Positions 1 to 5,649 of a stretch of 6,209 nt of DNA are shown piece after piece. The notes under the pieces are model-generated. The model was given only the letters and a program-made list of their open reading frames with translations, had not been told where the DNA came from and did not search any database. Numbering within the stretch: position 1 is the stretch's first letter; each line of letters begins with the position of its first letter. The DNA is from an uncultured Dehalococcoidia bacterium (GTDB taxonomy: Bacteria; Chloroflexota; Dehalococcoidia; Tepidiformales; Tepidiformaceae). The stretch covers positions 1-6,209 of the forward strand of contig CALMIW010000225.1 in NCBI GenBank assembly GCA_937864275.1, given 5' to 3'. The position numbers were made by a program, and so were the translations under genes.

Positions 1-2
1 GC

Positions 3-257
3 GAGCAGCTGACGTTCGCCTACATCATCAACAACCCACCGTTCATCACCGCCGAACAGGATGCCCTCCGGGGTCAATTGGGCGCCCTCCTGGCGAGCTA
101 TCCCGACCGGCCCGACCTGGGAGATCTCCTGCCCGTGAAGGTGGCCGGCCAGGGCGGGCGCGACACCGGGGGGACCGCCACCACCACGACCACTCCGGCG
201 GGCGGTGGTGCGCCGACCACGACCAGCGCCGCGGCCACCGGGCCCGGGGCCGGCTGA
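3..257 (+). CDS. C-terminus of probable D-alanyl-D-alanine carboxypeptidase (peptidase S13/PBP4 type), 5' truncated
   Basis: An open frame enters from the left edge and gives 84 residues before a TGA stop. The first visible residues, EQLTFAYIINNPPF, resemble the last beta-strand of the penicillin-binding fold in S13 D-Ala-D-Ala carboxypeptidase/endopeptidases, which trim peptidoglycan side chains outside the membrane. An amphipathic helix follows (AEQDALRGQLGALLASY), as is usual at the end of these proteins. The last 30 or so residues are a low-complexity Thr/Gly/Pro/Ala tail with runs of threonine, common in actinobacterial exported proteins. The catalytic SxxK, SxN and KTG motifs would lie upstream and cannot be checked. 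The next gene starts 8 bp after the stop, so the two are probably cotranscribed. The family call rests on a short segment and is tentative; that this is a real coding C-terminus is much safer. Confidence 0.55.
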   Translation, partial: EQLTFAYIINNPPFITAEQDALRGQLGALLASYPDRPDLGDLLPVKVAGQGGRDTGGTATTTTTPAGGGAPTTTSAAATGPGAG

Positions 258-265
258 AGGCGACG

Positions 266-1575
266 GTGACGGCACCTGGGGACACGACGGCGACGGCAGT
301 AGCATCGCCTCCCGTGCGAGCGTGGACCCGACTCACGTTCCGCGTCTGGCTCGCGCTCATCGGCGTCGGCGCGTTCGCGCTGCGGGCCGGCTACACCCTC
401 TGGCAGCGCGGCAACGACGCCCCCACGGGCGATGCGGTGTACTTCTACGGGCAGGCGCGCGCGGTGGGTGACGGGGTCGGCTTCATCGACCCGATCCTCC
501 TGCAGGCGTTCGACCTGAAGCTCCAGGCCGCCCACCACCCGCCGCTCTACGTGGTCTACCTGGCCTTCATGTCGAAGATCGTCGGCACCAGCCCCCAGTC
601 CCTGCGCCTCGCCTCGTGCCTGCTCGGGGCGGCGATGGTCGTCGTGGTCGGTCTGGTCGGTCGCCGCGTGGCGGGGGAGCGGGCCGGCCTGCTCGCCGCC
701 GCGGGCGCCGCGCCCTACCCCCACCTCTGGGCCCACCACCCCCTCCCGCTCTCCCAGCCATCCCCTTGATCTGGCTGTGTCGACGCGTGGACCGGGTCGG
801 CCGGGGCGTGCTCATCGCCGTGGTGCTGGCCACGGGGGCGTTCGTGATGGCGCCCTGGGTCGGCCACAACCTCCACCGCTTCAACCAGCCGGTCACCTTG
901 TCCTACGGGCTCGCCGGCGTGCTCACCCAGGCGAACTGCGACCAGACGTACTCGGGCGAGTACCTCGGCTACTGGCATCCCGAGTGCTCGTTCCTCGACG
1001 AGACCATCGGGCCGTCGGCGCAGCAGTGCCTGCGCACCCCGGCGAGGTGTGCCGAGATCTACGCCGAGCAGTTCGGCGACGAGTCCGACGCCGCGAAGCT
1101 CGGCCAGGAGTTGGGCGTGGAGTACATCAGCGAGCACCGGGGCCGCCTGCCCGTGGTGATGGCGGCACGCGTCGGTCGCATGTGGGGCCTGTTCCGCCCG
1201 GGCCAGCAGGTCCGCATCGACGCGGTCGGCGAGGGCCGCCCGTTGTGGGTGTCGCGCACCGCCCTGATCACCTTCTACGAGCTGGTGGCGGTGTCCGCGG
1301 TCGGGCTCTGGCTACTCCGCAAGCGCAAGGTGCCGATCCTCCCGCTCGTCTCCATGGCGGTGCTCGTCACCACCGTCGCCGCCGTCGCCATCCCCGTGAC
1401 CCGGTACCGTGTCCCCCTCGAGGTGGCCTTGGCCGTCCTCGCGGGGGTCGTGGCCGACCAGTGCGTCACCTGGTGGCGCACCCGTCGCCACCCGCCGGGT
1501 GGCCGCGGCCGAACCGCGGTGTCCGTCGACGAGTCGCCCTCTGCGTCCGACGCGCCCGAGCCGGCACGTGGCTGA
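266..1575 (+). pseudogene. GT39/ArnT-like polytopic membrane glycosyltransferase, frame broken near 757 (probably by sequence or assembly error)
   Basis: Two frames together make one protein closely similar in layout to the next gene. The first runs from a GTG at 266 (AAGG 5 bases upstream) to a TGA at 767-769. The second carries the rest from about 757 to the TGA at 1573-1575. The N-terminal part has a first membrane helix, then NDAPTGDAVYF, the position of the GT-C catalytic acidic residue in the first outer loop, and AAHHPPLYVVYLA. The later part starts IPLIWLC and has more helices, a luminal segment with QANCDQTYSGEYLGYW, and TRYRVPLE near the end. GT-C enzymes of this type move a sugar from a polyprenyl-phosphate carrier to an acceptor outside the membrane; donor and acceptor cannot be told. 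Compared with the paralogue, about 48 residues are missing between LSQP and AIPL, including the LTRAEA motif region. Residues just before the break are distorted towards C-rich codons, which argues for artefact over natural decay. Confidence 0.75.
709..766. other. C-rich corrupted stretch with frame-changing internal deletion
   Basis: This stretch on the + strand is dominated by C, unlike the balanced GC coding sequence around it. Its translation, YPHLWAHHPLPLSQP, aligns without gaps to YPLLWVNEGLILSEP of the neighbouring paralogue. Several mismatches are explained by changes to C, for example Asn to His, Glu to His, Gly to Pro and Glu to Gln. Directly after it the homology jumps about 48 residues ahead and changes frame. 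This is what a low-quality read end joined across a small gap would look like. Confidence 0.65.
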
Positions 1576-3025
1576 GGGACTCCGACGCTTCGACGTCCGG
1601 CTGGCCATCGTCACCGGCGTGGCCCTCGTGGCGCGTCTCGCCTACGCCGTCGGTGTGCACGGCAACGACGCTCCCCGTGGCGACGGGTTCTACTTCCACC
1701 ACCAGGCGGTGGCGCTCAGCCAGGGAGACGGCTTCATCAGCCCCATCGTGTGGCTGTACGCCGACGTGAACGTCCAGGCCGCCCACCATCCGCCGCTCTA
1801 CTCGGTCTTCCTGGCCGTGCCCTCGGTCCTCGGCTTCGACAGCCCGTTGGCCCACCGGGTGGTCTCGTGCTTCGCCGGGGCCGCGATGGTGGCGCTCGTG
1901 GGACTGCTGGCCCGGCGCCTGGCCGGAGGTGTGGGCCGCGGCGACCGCGCCGGCCTCATCGTCGCCGTCCTCGCCACGGTGTACCCCCTGTTGTGGGTGA
2001 ACGAGGGCCTGATCCTCTCGGAGCCGCTCTACGGCGTGGCCATCGTGCTCGTGCTGTTCGCCGCCTACCGCGTCTACGACGAGCCCACCTGGCGCCGGGG
2101 CGCCGTGCTGGGCGCCGCCATCGCGCTCGCGGCGCTCACCAGGGCGGAGGCCTCGAACCTCCTGTTGTTCCTGGCGCTCCCGCTCGCTCTGCTCGTTCCC
2201 GCGCTGGCCTGGCGGAAGCGGCTCGCGCTCGTCATCGCCGCCGGCCTCGCGTACGGCGTCGTCGTCAGCCCGTGGATCCTGCACAACCTCGCGCGCTTCG
2301 ACGAGCCGGTCTTCTTGTCCTATGGCGCCGCCGGCGTGCTGCCCCAGGCCAACTGCGACCAGACCTACGACGGCCCGCTGCTCGGCTACTGGAGCGGGGG
2401 CTGCGCCTTCCCGAGCAAGGAGGACATCCCCGAGTCCGGCGAGCGCGACCCCGACATGGAGGTGGTCGCGCAACAAGGCCTCGAGTTCCTCGGCGACGGG
2501 GACGAGTCCGTCGCCGCAAACACCGGCATGCGGCGTGGCCTCGATTACATCGAGGCCCGTCCGGGCCGGGCAGCCGTGGTGTCGGCGGCACGGGTCGGGC
2601 GGATCTGGGGGGTCTACCGGCCCGGCCAGAGCATCGATCTCGACACCATCGTCGAGGGTCGGGGCCGGACGGTGTCGACGGTCGGGCTGATCCTCTACTA
2701 CGAGCTGCTCGCGCTGGGCATCGCGGGTCTGGTGGTGCTGCGCCGTCGCGGTGTCCCCATCCTGCCGTTCATCAGCCTCGCCCTCCTCGTGACCTTCACC
2801 GCTGCGGTGGCGATCGGTGTCACCCGGTACCGGTATCCGGTCGACCTGGGACTCGTGGTGCTGGCCGGCATCGCCCTCGACGCCGGATGGCGCTGGGCCC
2901 GGCGGCCGGTGAAGAACACGGGAGCCGCAGGTCGCCCGGGCGCGAAGGGCGCTCCGGACGACTCGACGCCGCCCACCCCCGGCCGCCCGCACCGTCCCGA
3001 GGAGCCGGTCGGGGCGAACGCGTGA
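1568..3025 (+). CDS. GT39/ArnT-like polytopic membrane glycosyltransferase, intact tandem paralogue
   Basis: The GTG at 1568 overlaps the previous stop by 8 bp and gives 485 residues; the frame is open further upstream, but this start begins just before the first membrane helix (about 11-30) and matches the paralogue. Visible in order: NDAPRGDGFYF (33-43), the expected site of the GT-C catalytic acidic residue; AAHHPPLY (71-78); helices about 99-117, 128-143, 154-170 and 179-191; LTRAEA (190-195), a conserved motif of this group; helices 197-213 and 219-237; an outer segment (about 240-365) with cysteines in QANCDQTYDGPLLGYWSGGC; and C-terminal helices about 372-391, 397-418 and 424-439. The end is a hydrophilic Pro/Gly/Arg tail. 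It should transfer a sugar from a lipid-phosphate donor on the outer membrane face; the substrate is unknown. A GTGA overlap with the next gene suggests translational coupling. No strong ribosome binding site precedes the start, again consistent with coupling. Confidence 0.85.
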   Translation: MAEGLRRFDVRLAIVTGVALVARLAYAVGVHGNDAPRGDGFYFHHQAVALSQGDGFISPIVWLYADVNVQAAHHPPLYSVFLAVPSVLGFDSPLAHRVVSCFAGAAMVALVGLLARRLAGGVGRGDRAGLIVAVLATVYPLLWVNEGLILSEPLYGVAIVLVLFAAYRVYDEPTWRRGAVLGAAIALAALTRAEASNLLLFLALPLALLVPALAWRKRLALVIAAGLAYGVVVSPWILHNLARFDEPVFLSYGAAGVLPQANCDQTYDGPLLGYWSGGCAFPSKEDIPESGERDPDMEVVAQQGLEFLGDGDESVAANTGMRRGLDYIEARPGRAAVVSAARVGRIWGVYRPGQSIDLDTIVEGRGRTVSTVGLILYYELLALGIAGLVVLRRRGVPILPFISLALLVTFTAAVAIGVTRYRYPVDLGLVVLAGIALDAGWRWARRPVKNTGAAGRPGAKGAPDDSTPPTPGRPHRPEEPVGANA

Positions 3026-3312
3026 GCGGCCTCGACGCGACGGCGGCGCTGCTGGCCGCCGAGCACCCGGACCGGGAGTGCTTCCGCAACCCCGATTACC
3101 TCCCGTGGTTGTACGAGCAGAACCCGGCCGGCCCGGCCATCCAGGAGAGCGTCGATCGCCGGGGGGCGCCGGTCTCGCACTTCGCCCTCCTGCCGCAGCG
3201 TTGGGCACGCGGTCACGAGGTCGTCTCCTTCTGCGTCGGGGTGAACGGTGTCACGCGGGCCGGGTCGGGCGAGGCCCACTTCCTCGCCCTCCTGCGGCGG
3301 GGCATCCGGGCG
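3022..3312 (+). CDS. GNAT-like acetyltransferase, N-terminal part only, 3' end lost at a probable chimeric join
   Basis: The GTG at 3022 overlaps the stop of the upstream glycosyltransferase (GTGA), a typical operon junction. About 97 residues read as authentic. The segment NPDYLPWLYEQNPAGPA is like the start of GNAT-family proteins found in polysaccharide gene clusters, where this region precedes the acetyl-CoA fold. SHFALLPQRW and VGVNGVTRAGSG match the following strands and the turn before the acetyl-CoA-binding loop. After LALLRRGIRAV the sequence becomes almost pure G/C with long G runs, and homology is lost. The reading frame then continues into a glycosidase C-terminus to 3741, a fusion I consider artefactual. 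The role, perhaps acetylating a glycan made by the neighbouring glycosyltransferases, is inferred from context only. The end coordinate is approximate. Confidence 0.6.
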
Positions 3313-3357
3313 GTGGGCCGGCGGGGGGCGGGCGAGGGGCCGAAGGGAGGGGGGCGT
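3307..3357. other. G-rich junction between two unrelated genomes (probable assembly chimera)
   Basis: The + strand here consists mostly of G with runs up to six and hardly any T. To the left the frame encodes a GNAT-like protein with actinobacterial-style codons (mostly C-ending). To the right, from about 3358, it encodes a GH95 glycosidase C-terminus with mostly G-ending codons (GCG, AAG, GTG). The translation of the stretch (GRRGAGEGPKGGGR) fits neither family. The open frame across it appears fortuitous, as G-rich sequence rarely contains stops. Confidence 0.7.
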
Positions 3358-3741
3358 GTCCGCCACGAAGCGTCGCAGAAGCCCAAGGGGTACGACACCC
3401 ACCCGCCGTTCCAGATCGACGGGAACTTCGGCGCGACGGCGGGCGTGGCGGAGATGCTGATCCAGAGCCACACGGGCGTGATCGAACTGCTGCCCGCGCT
3501 GCCCGGCGCGTGGAAGGACGGGAGCGTGAAGGGGCTGCGGGCGCGCGGGGCGGTGACGGTGGATATCGCGTGGAAGGATGGGAGGCTGGAGGGCGCGACG
3601 CTGACGCCCGACGTGGACGGAGAGATCGTGGTGCGGGCGAGGGTGCGGATTTCGTGCGGGAATCGGGCTGCGGCGGCGGGCGAGGCGCTCAAGCTGGCAG
3701 GAAAGAAGGGCGAGAAGCTGGTGGTGAAGAGGGCGGAGTAG
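3358..3741 (+). CDS. C-terminal fragment of a GH95 alpha-L-fucosidase-type glycoside hydrolase, 5' missing
   Basis: About 127 residues before a TAG stop match the end of GH95 enzymes, which hydrolyse alpha-1,2-linked fucose (some members act on galactose) from glycans, usually outside the cytoplasm. The key segment is HPPFQIDGNFGATAGVAEML. The aspartate of QIDGN, at 3418-3420, corresponds to the catalytic aspartate of the asparagine/aspartate pair known in this family. The segment TGVIELLPALPGAWKDGSVKGLRARG is the usual start of the C-terminal beta-domain, followed by a VDIAWKDGRLEGATL strand pair. GH95 proteins are usually 700-800 residues, so over 80% is missing, including the (alpha/alpha)6 barrel and the acid glutamate. 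The loss coincides with the G-rich junction, so the natural gene is probably complete. Planctomycetes often carry many such glycan-degrading enzymes, in keeping with the neighbouring integrase and DUF3987 genes. Confidence 0.85.
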   Translation, partial: VRHEASQKPKGYDTHPPFQIDGNFGATAGVAEMLIQSHTGVIELLPALPGAWKDGSVKGLRARGAVTVDIAWKDGRLEGATLTPDVDGEIVVRARVRISCGNRAAAAGEALKLAGKKGEKLVVKRAE

Positions 3742-3855
3742 CGGCGCGCGTAGAATGAGGCCGCTCTTTGACAACCCGTGCTCGCGGAATGAGTTTTTAT
3801 CGATGGGCATCGATCGTTAAGCACGGTCGGTGGCACGGAAGGATCACGTTTGAGC

Positions 3856-3877
3856 ACGGACCCGGAGACGGGTCCGT
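3856..3877. other. Perfect 9-bp hairpin with GAGA tetraloop
   Basis: ACGGACCCG and CGGGTCCGT pair perfectly around the four-base loop GAGA, a GNRA-type tetraloop. The hairpin lies 115 bp after the glycosidase stop and 84 bp before the tmRNA. No T-run follows, so it is not a textbook intrinsic terminator. It could be an RNA structural element of a tmRNA precursor leader or a weak terminator for the upstream gene; the sequence does not decide. Confidence 0.5.
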
Positions 3878-3909
3878 AGCACGAGACGGAGCGGTGTCTT
3901 TCACTTCGT

Positions 3910-3957
3910 CACTCGACCACTGTGCCACTCGACCACATTGCCACTGGATCACTTGTT
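3910..3957. repeat. Three tandem 16-bp units directly upstream of tmRNA
   Basis: The 11-mer CACTCGACCAC occurs at 3910-3920 and 3926-3936, and a degenerate copy, CACTGGATCAC, at 3942-3952, all at an exact 16-bp period. The array ends a few bases before the mature tmRNA 5' end. The function is unknown: the units could be binding sites for a regulator, part of the tmRNA precursor leader, or simple slippage products. Confidence 0.6.
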
Positions 3958-4051
3958 TTTGGGGCCGAAATGGATTCGACCGGATCGGGAACGCTTGTCG
4001 TGGCGCGTCCAGGAGCATGCTGGCCTGGTAAAAAGTATGCAAAAAATAATT

Positions 4052-4081
4052 GCTGAGCGTCCCTACGCTCTCGCGGCCTAA
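4052..4081 (+). other. tmRNA tag-peptide reading frame (AERPYALAA, then TAA)
   Basis: The resume codon is most likely GCT at 4052. It sits 11 nt after pseudoknot 1 and directly follows TAATT, which matches the conserved U-A-R-U-N context before resume codons. The frame reads Ala-Glu-Arg-Pro-Tyr-Ala-Leu-Ala-Ala and stops at TAA (4079-4081). With the alanine from the charged tmRNA the tag would be AAERPYALAA. The ALAA end is the classic signal for ClpXP and related proteases. An earlier resume point in the same frame cannot be excluded but fits the consensus less well. Confidence 0.9.
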
Positions 4082-4232
4082 TACAGGCCTCGCAATCCCC
4101 GCATGACGCCTGATGGTGCGGGGATTGAAGACATCGGGCTGGCCGTCGCGCGGTGCAACCGGGCGCGATGGTGAGAAAACTCCGGGAGCTGGACCGGAGC
4201 GAACGCCGTGGGTGGCGGTCGTGAGGTCGAGA

Positions 4233-5564
4233 TCAAATCACCCAACACACGCGTAGAGGCGGCAGGCCGACGGTCTCGGGACGGGGGTTCGATTCCCCCC
4301 GGCTCCATTCTTCCGAAACTCCGGGACTTGCGGAAACTAGCCGCAAGTCCCGGAAATCTGCGGAGTTCCGCGCTTCAGCGCGATCCGCGCCATTCCCCTG
4401 TTTCTGCTCGTTTCCGGCCCCATCCGACGCCTTCCGCTGCGCCTGGCGCTGCGCGCAGGTCGCGGGCGTCTTGGCGGCACGCTCGAAGAGTTCATCGGGA
4501 ACGGCGTTGGCGTAGTGCTTCCCGCTGATGGTGATGCTGTGCCCGATCCATCGGCTCACGGCGAACTGCGGGAAGGTCATCGCCCATTCCTTCTCGCAGG
4601 ACGAGCGCAGCGTCTGCCACAACCGCGCCCACGGCTCGACGCTCGCTTTCGCCCAGATGCGACGCACGCGGCGGATGACCGCCCCCTTGCCGCCGATGGT
4701 GACCAGCGGCGTCTCGCCTTCGGGCATCGTCTCGAATCGGTCCCGCAGCAGCGTCATCAACCTTGGCGTGATCGGGACCACCCGCTGGTCGTGGCCTTCC
4801 CACCGCTCGGTCTTGGGGCTGTGGACGGTCAGGCGTGCCCGCTCGAAGTCCACGTCGGCCCAGGTGAGGCGATGCGATTCGCTGGGGATACGCAGCCCCG
4901 CGTAGCGAGCGAGGCCGAAGAGCAGCCGCCATTCCGCGTCGGGGCAGGCGTCGATGACCCGCTGGATCTCGTCGGGCGTGATGTACCGGGTGTACTTGCT
5001 CGGCGTCGGGCCGCTCTTGAGCGTGTCGAACGGGTTGGCGTCGATGACCTTCCGGCGCTTCGCCTCGCCGAGCATGGTCTTGACGTTGCCGCAGTGCGTC
5101 CGGATGGCCGCTTCGGACAGGCCCAGGTCCTTGAGCGACCGCCGCCATGCCGTCGCGTCCTCGGCCGTGATCTTCCGCAGCGACTTGTCCTTGTCGAAGA
5201 ACGCGAGCAGTTTCGTCTCCGTCTGCCGGAGTTTGCGGGTGCTCTCGGGCTTGAGGTCGTCCTTCCGCTCCGCGATGTACCGCTCGACCAGCGTGCCGAT
5301 GGTGGCACTCTGCCGCTCGGGTACGAGACCGACCGATGCGAGTTTGGCGTACAGGCGATCCTCGAGCGACGACAGCCAGCGCGAGGTATCGTCGGTGGGC
5401 GAGTGCCCGTGCAGCGCGGCCGCGGCGAGGTCTTCGACGCGGACCTTGAACGCCTCGGCGTACCGCTTGGCGACCTGGCCGAGCGTGATGTGCCGCGGGT
5501 TGCCCGACGCGTCGTGGAAGGTGATGAACCGGCTGCCGTTCTTGCGGGTCGTGATGCTCGCCAT
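4233..5564 (-). CDS. Tyrosine recombinase/phage-type integrase of an ssrA-integrated element
   Basis: The ATG at 5564-5562 has a strong GGAGGT 7 bases upstream and gives 443 residues. Residues about 85-175 form the SAM-like core-binding domain (TLVERYIAERKDDLKPEST...). The catalytic domain follows: R225 in ARYAGLR, K251 in SPKTE, R320 in LWQTLRSSCEKEW, H342 in WIGHS and the nucleophile Y351 in KHYAN. The usual first His of the HxxR box is Gln317, a variant I associate with planctomycete integrases that read LRASRE at this place. The enzyme should cut and rejoin DNA at the ssrA attachment site to insert or excise the element. It converges on the tmRNA and overlaps it: residues 420-443 (W420 codon at 4307-4305, stop at 4235-4233) are antisense tmRNA. 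The last 65 or so residues (from about 365) are polar and look unstructured. A DUF3987-type gene lies upstream on the same strand, 86 bp away. Confidence 0.93.
   Translation of the reverse strand: MASITTRKNGSRFITFHDASGNPRHITLGQVAKRYAEAFKVRVEDLAAAALHGHSPTDDTSRWLSSLEDRLYAKLASVGLVPERQSATIGTLVERYIAERKDDLKPESTRKLRQTETKLLAFFDKDKSLRKITAEDATAWRRSLKDLGLSEAAIRTHCGNVKTMLGEAKRRKVIDANPFDTLKSGPTPSKYTRYITPDEIQRVIDACPDAEWRLLFGLARYAGLRIPSESHRLTWADVDFERARLTVHSPKTERWEGHDQRVVPITPRLMTLLRDRFETMPEGETPLVTIGGKGAVIRRVRRIWAKASVEPWARLWQTLRSSCEKEWAMTFPQFAVSRWIGHSITISGKHYANAVPDELFERAAKTPATCAQRQAQRKASDGAGNEQKQGNGADRAEARNSADFRDLRLVSASPGVSEEWSRGESNPRPETVGLPPLRVCWVI
4270..4307. other. Putative attL in the tmRNA 3' end
   Basis: The 3' part of ssrA (T arm and acceptor strand) is a classic target for tyrosine recombinases, because an element carrying a copy of this end keeps the gene intact. 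Here an integrase gene starts its element immediately past the tmRNA end, facing the gene. The core site therefore probably lies in the T-arm and acceptor region. The matching direct repeat (attR) at the other end of the element is outside the window, so core length and exact edges cannot be set. Confidence 0.55.
4321..4353. repeat. Perfect 13-bp inverted repeat next to the tmRNA 3' end
   Basis: CCGGGACTTGCGG (4321-4333) and CCGCAAGTCCCGG (4341-4353) are exact reverse complements around a 7-base loop. It begins 14 bp past the mature tmRNA end and lies inside the integrase 3' coding region. An outer pair, AACTCCG (4317-4323) and CGGAGTT (4361-4367), offers an alternative stem. It could stop tmRNA transcription, stop integrase transcription, or be an arm site bound by the integrase; no T-run follows on either side, so an ordinary intrinsic terminator is not evident. 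Confidence 0.7.
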
Positions 5565-5571
5565 CGGGCGG

Positions 5572-5577
5572 ACCTCC
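5572..5577 (-). promoter_or_regulatory. Ribosome binding site of the integrase gene
   Basis: On the minus strand GGAGGT lies 7 bases before the ATG at 5564-5562. It is an almost ideal Shine-Dalgarno sequence and fixes this ATG as the start. I found no convincing promoter in the 85 bp between the two minus-strand genes. Confidence 0.8.
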
Positions 5578-5649
5578 GTGTCGCCAGTCAGGCTCGGATG
5601 GGCCGAGTGTCAAGCGGAACTGGGGGATTCGGGCGGAATGTGGGCGGAA

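Larger units (their letters stand above)
3961..4307 (+). ncRNA. ssrA: Transfer-messenger RNA (tmRNA, ssrA)
   Basis: tmRNA rescues ribosomes stalled on broken mRNAs: charged with alanine, it enters the A site with SmpB, then supplies a short reading frame that tags the unfinished protein for proteolysis. The 5' end, GGGGCCGAAATGGATTCGAC, is the family signature. It pairs with CGGCTCC at 4300-4306 in a 7-bp acceptor stem containing the G3-U wobble recognised by alanyl-tRNA synthetase; A at 4307 is the discriminator base and CCA is not encoded. The T arm is GGGGG/CCCCC (4283-4287, 4295-4299) around loop TTCGATT. Pseudoknot 1 is visible as CCAGG/CCTGG (4009-4013, 4024-4028) with GCATGC/GTATGC (4015-4020, 4035-4040). 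Pseudoknot 2 pairs 4093-4102 with 4118-4127 (10 bp, perfect) and 4109-4115 with 4132-4138. CTCCGG/CCGGAG (4180-4185, 4194-4199) fits a later pseudoknot. The 347-nt length is normal for a one-piece tmRNA. Confidence 0.97.

Noticed and set aside
1466..3208. Minus-strand frame of 580 residues opposite the glycosyltransferase
   Set aside because: It is rich in Arg, Gly, His, Glu and Asp with no family resemblance, typical of antisense frames in GC-rich DNA.
3022..3741. A novel GNAT-GH95 fusion protein in one continuous frame
   Set aside because: The two halves meet in an aberrant G-rich stretch, each is cut in the middle of its fold, and codon use changes at the join. A chimera is the simpler explanation.
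3768..3800. TTGACA at 3768-3773 as the -35 box of an ssrA promoter
   Set aside because: The bases at the correct distance (GAGTTT at 3791-3796) are a poor -10 box, and the TTTTAT further on is 21 bp away. It remains possible but is not supported enough to list.
3910..3957. CRISPR array
   Set aside because: The units are contiguous 16-bp tandem copies without unique spacers of normal size, and no cas gene is present.
3768..4042. Short frames on both strands (87 and 81 residues) over the ssrA leader
   Set aside because: They run into the tmRNA, have no ribosome binding site and no recognisable sequence.
4078..4308. Minus-strand 76-residue frame beginning MEPGGIEPPSR
   Set aside because: It is the antisense of the tmRNA 3' end. 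Peptides of this kind from tRNA-like T arms are a well-known misannotation.
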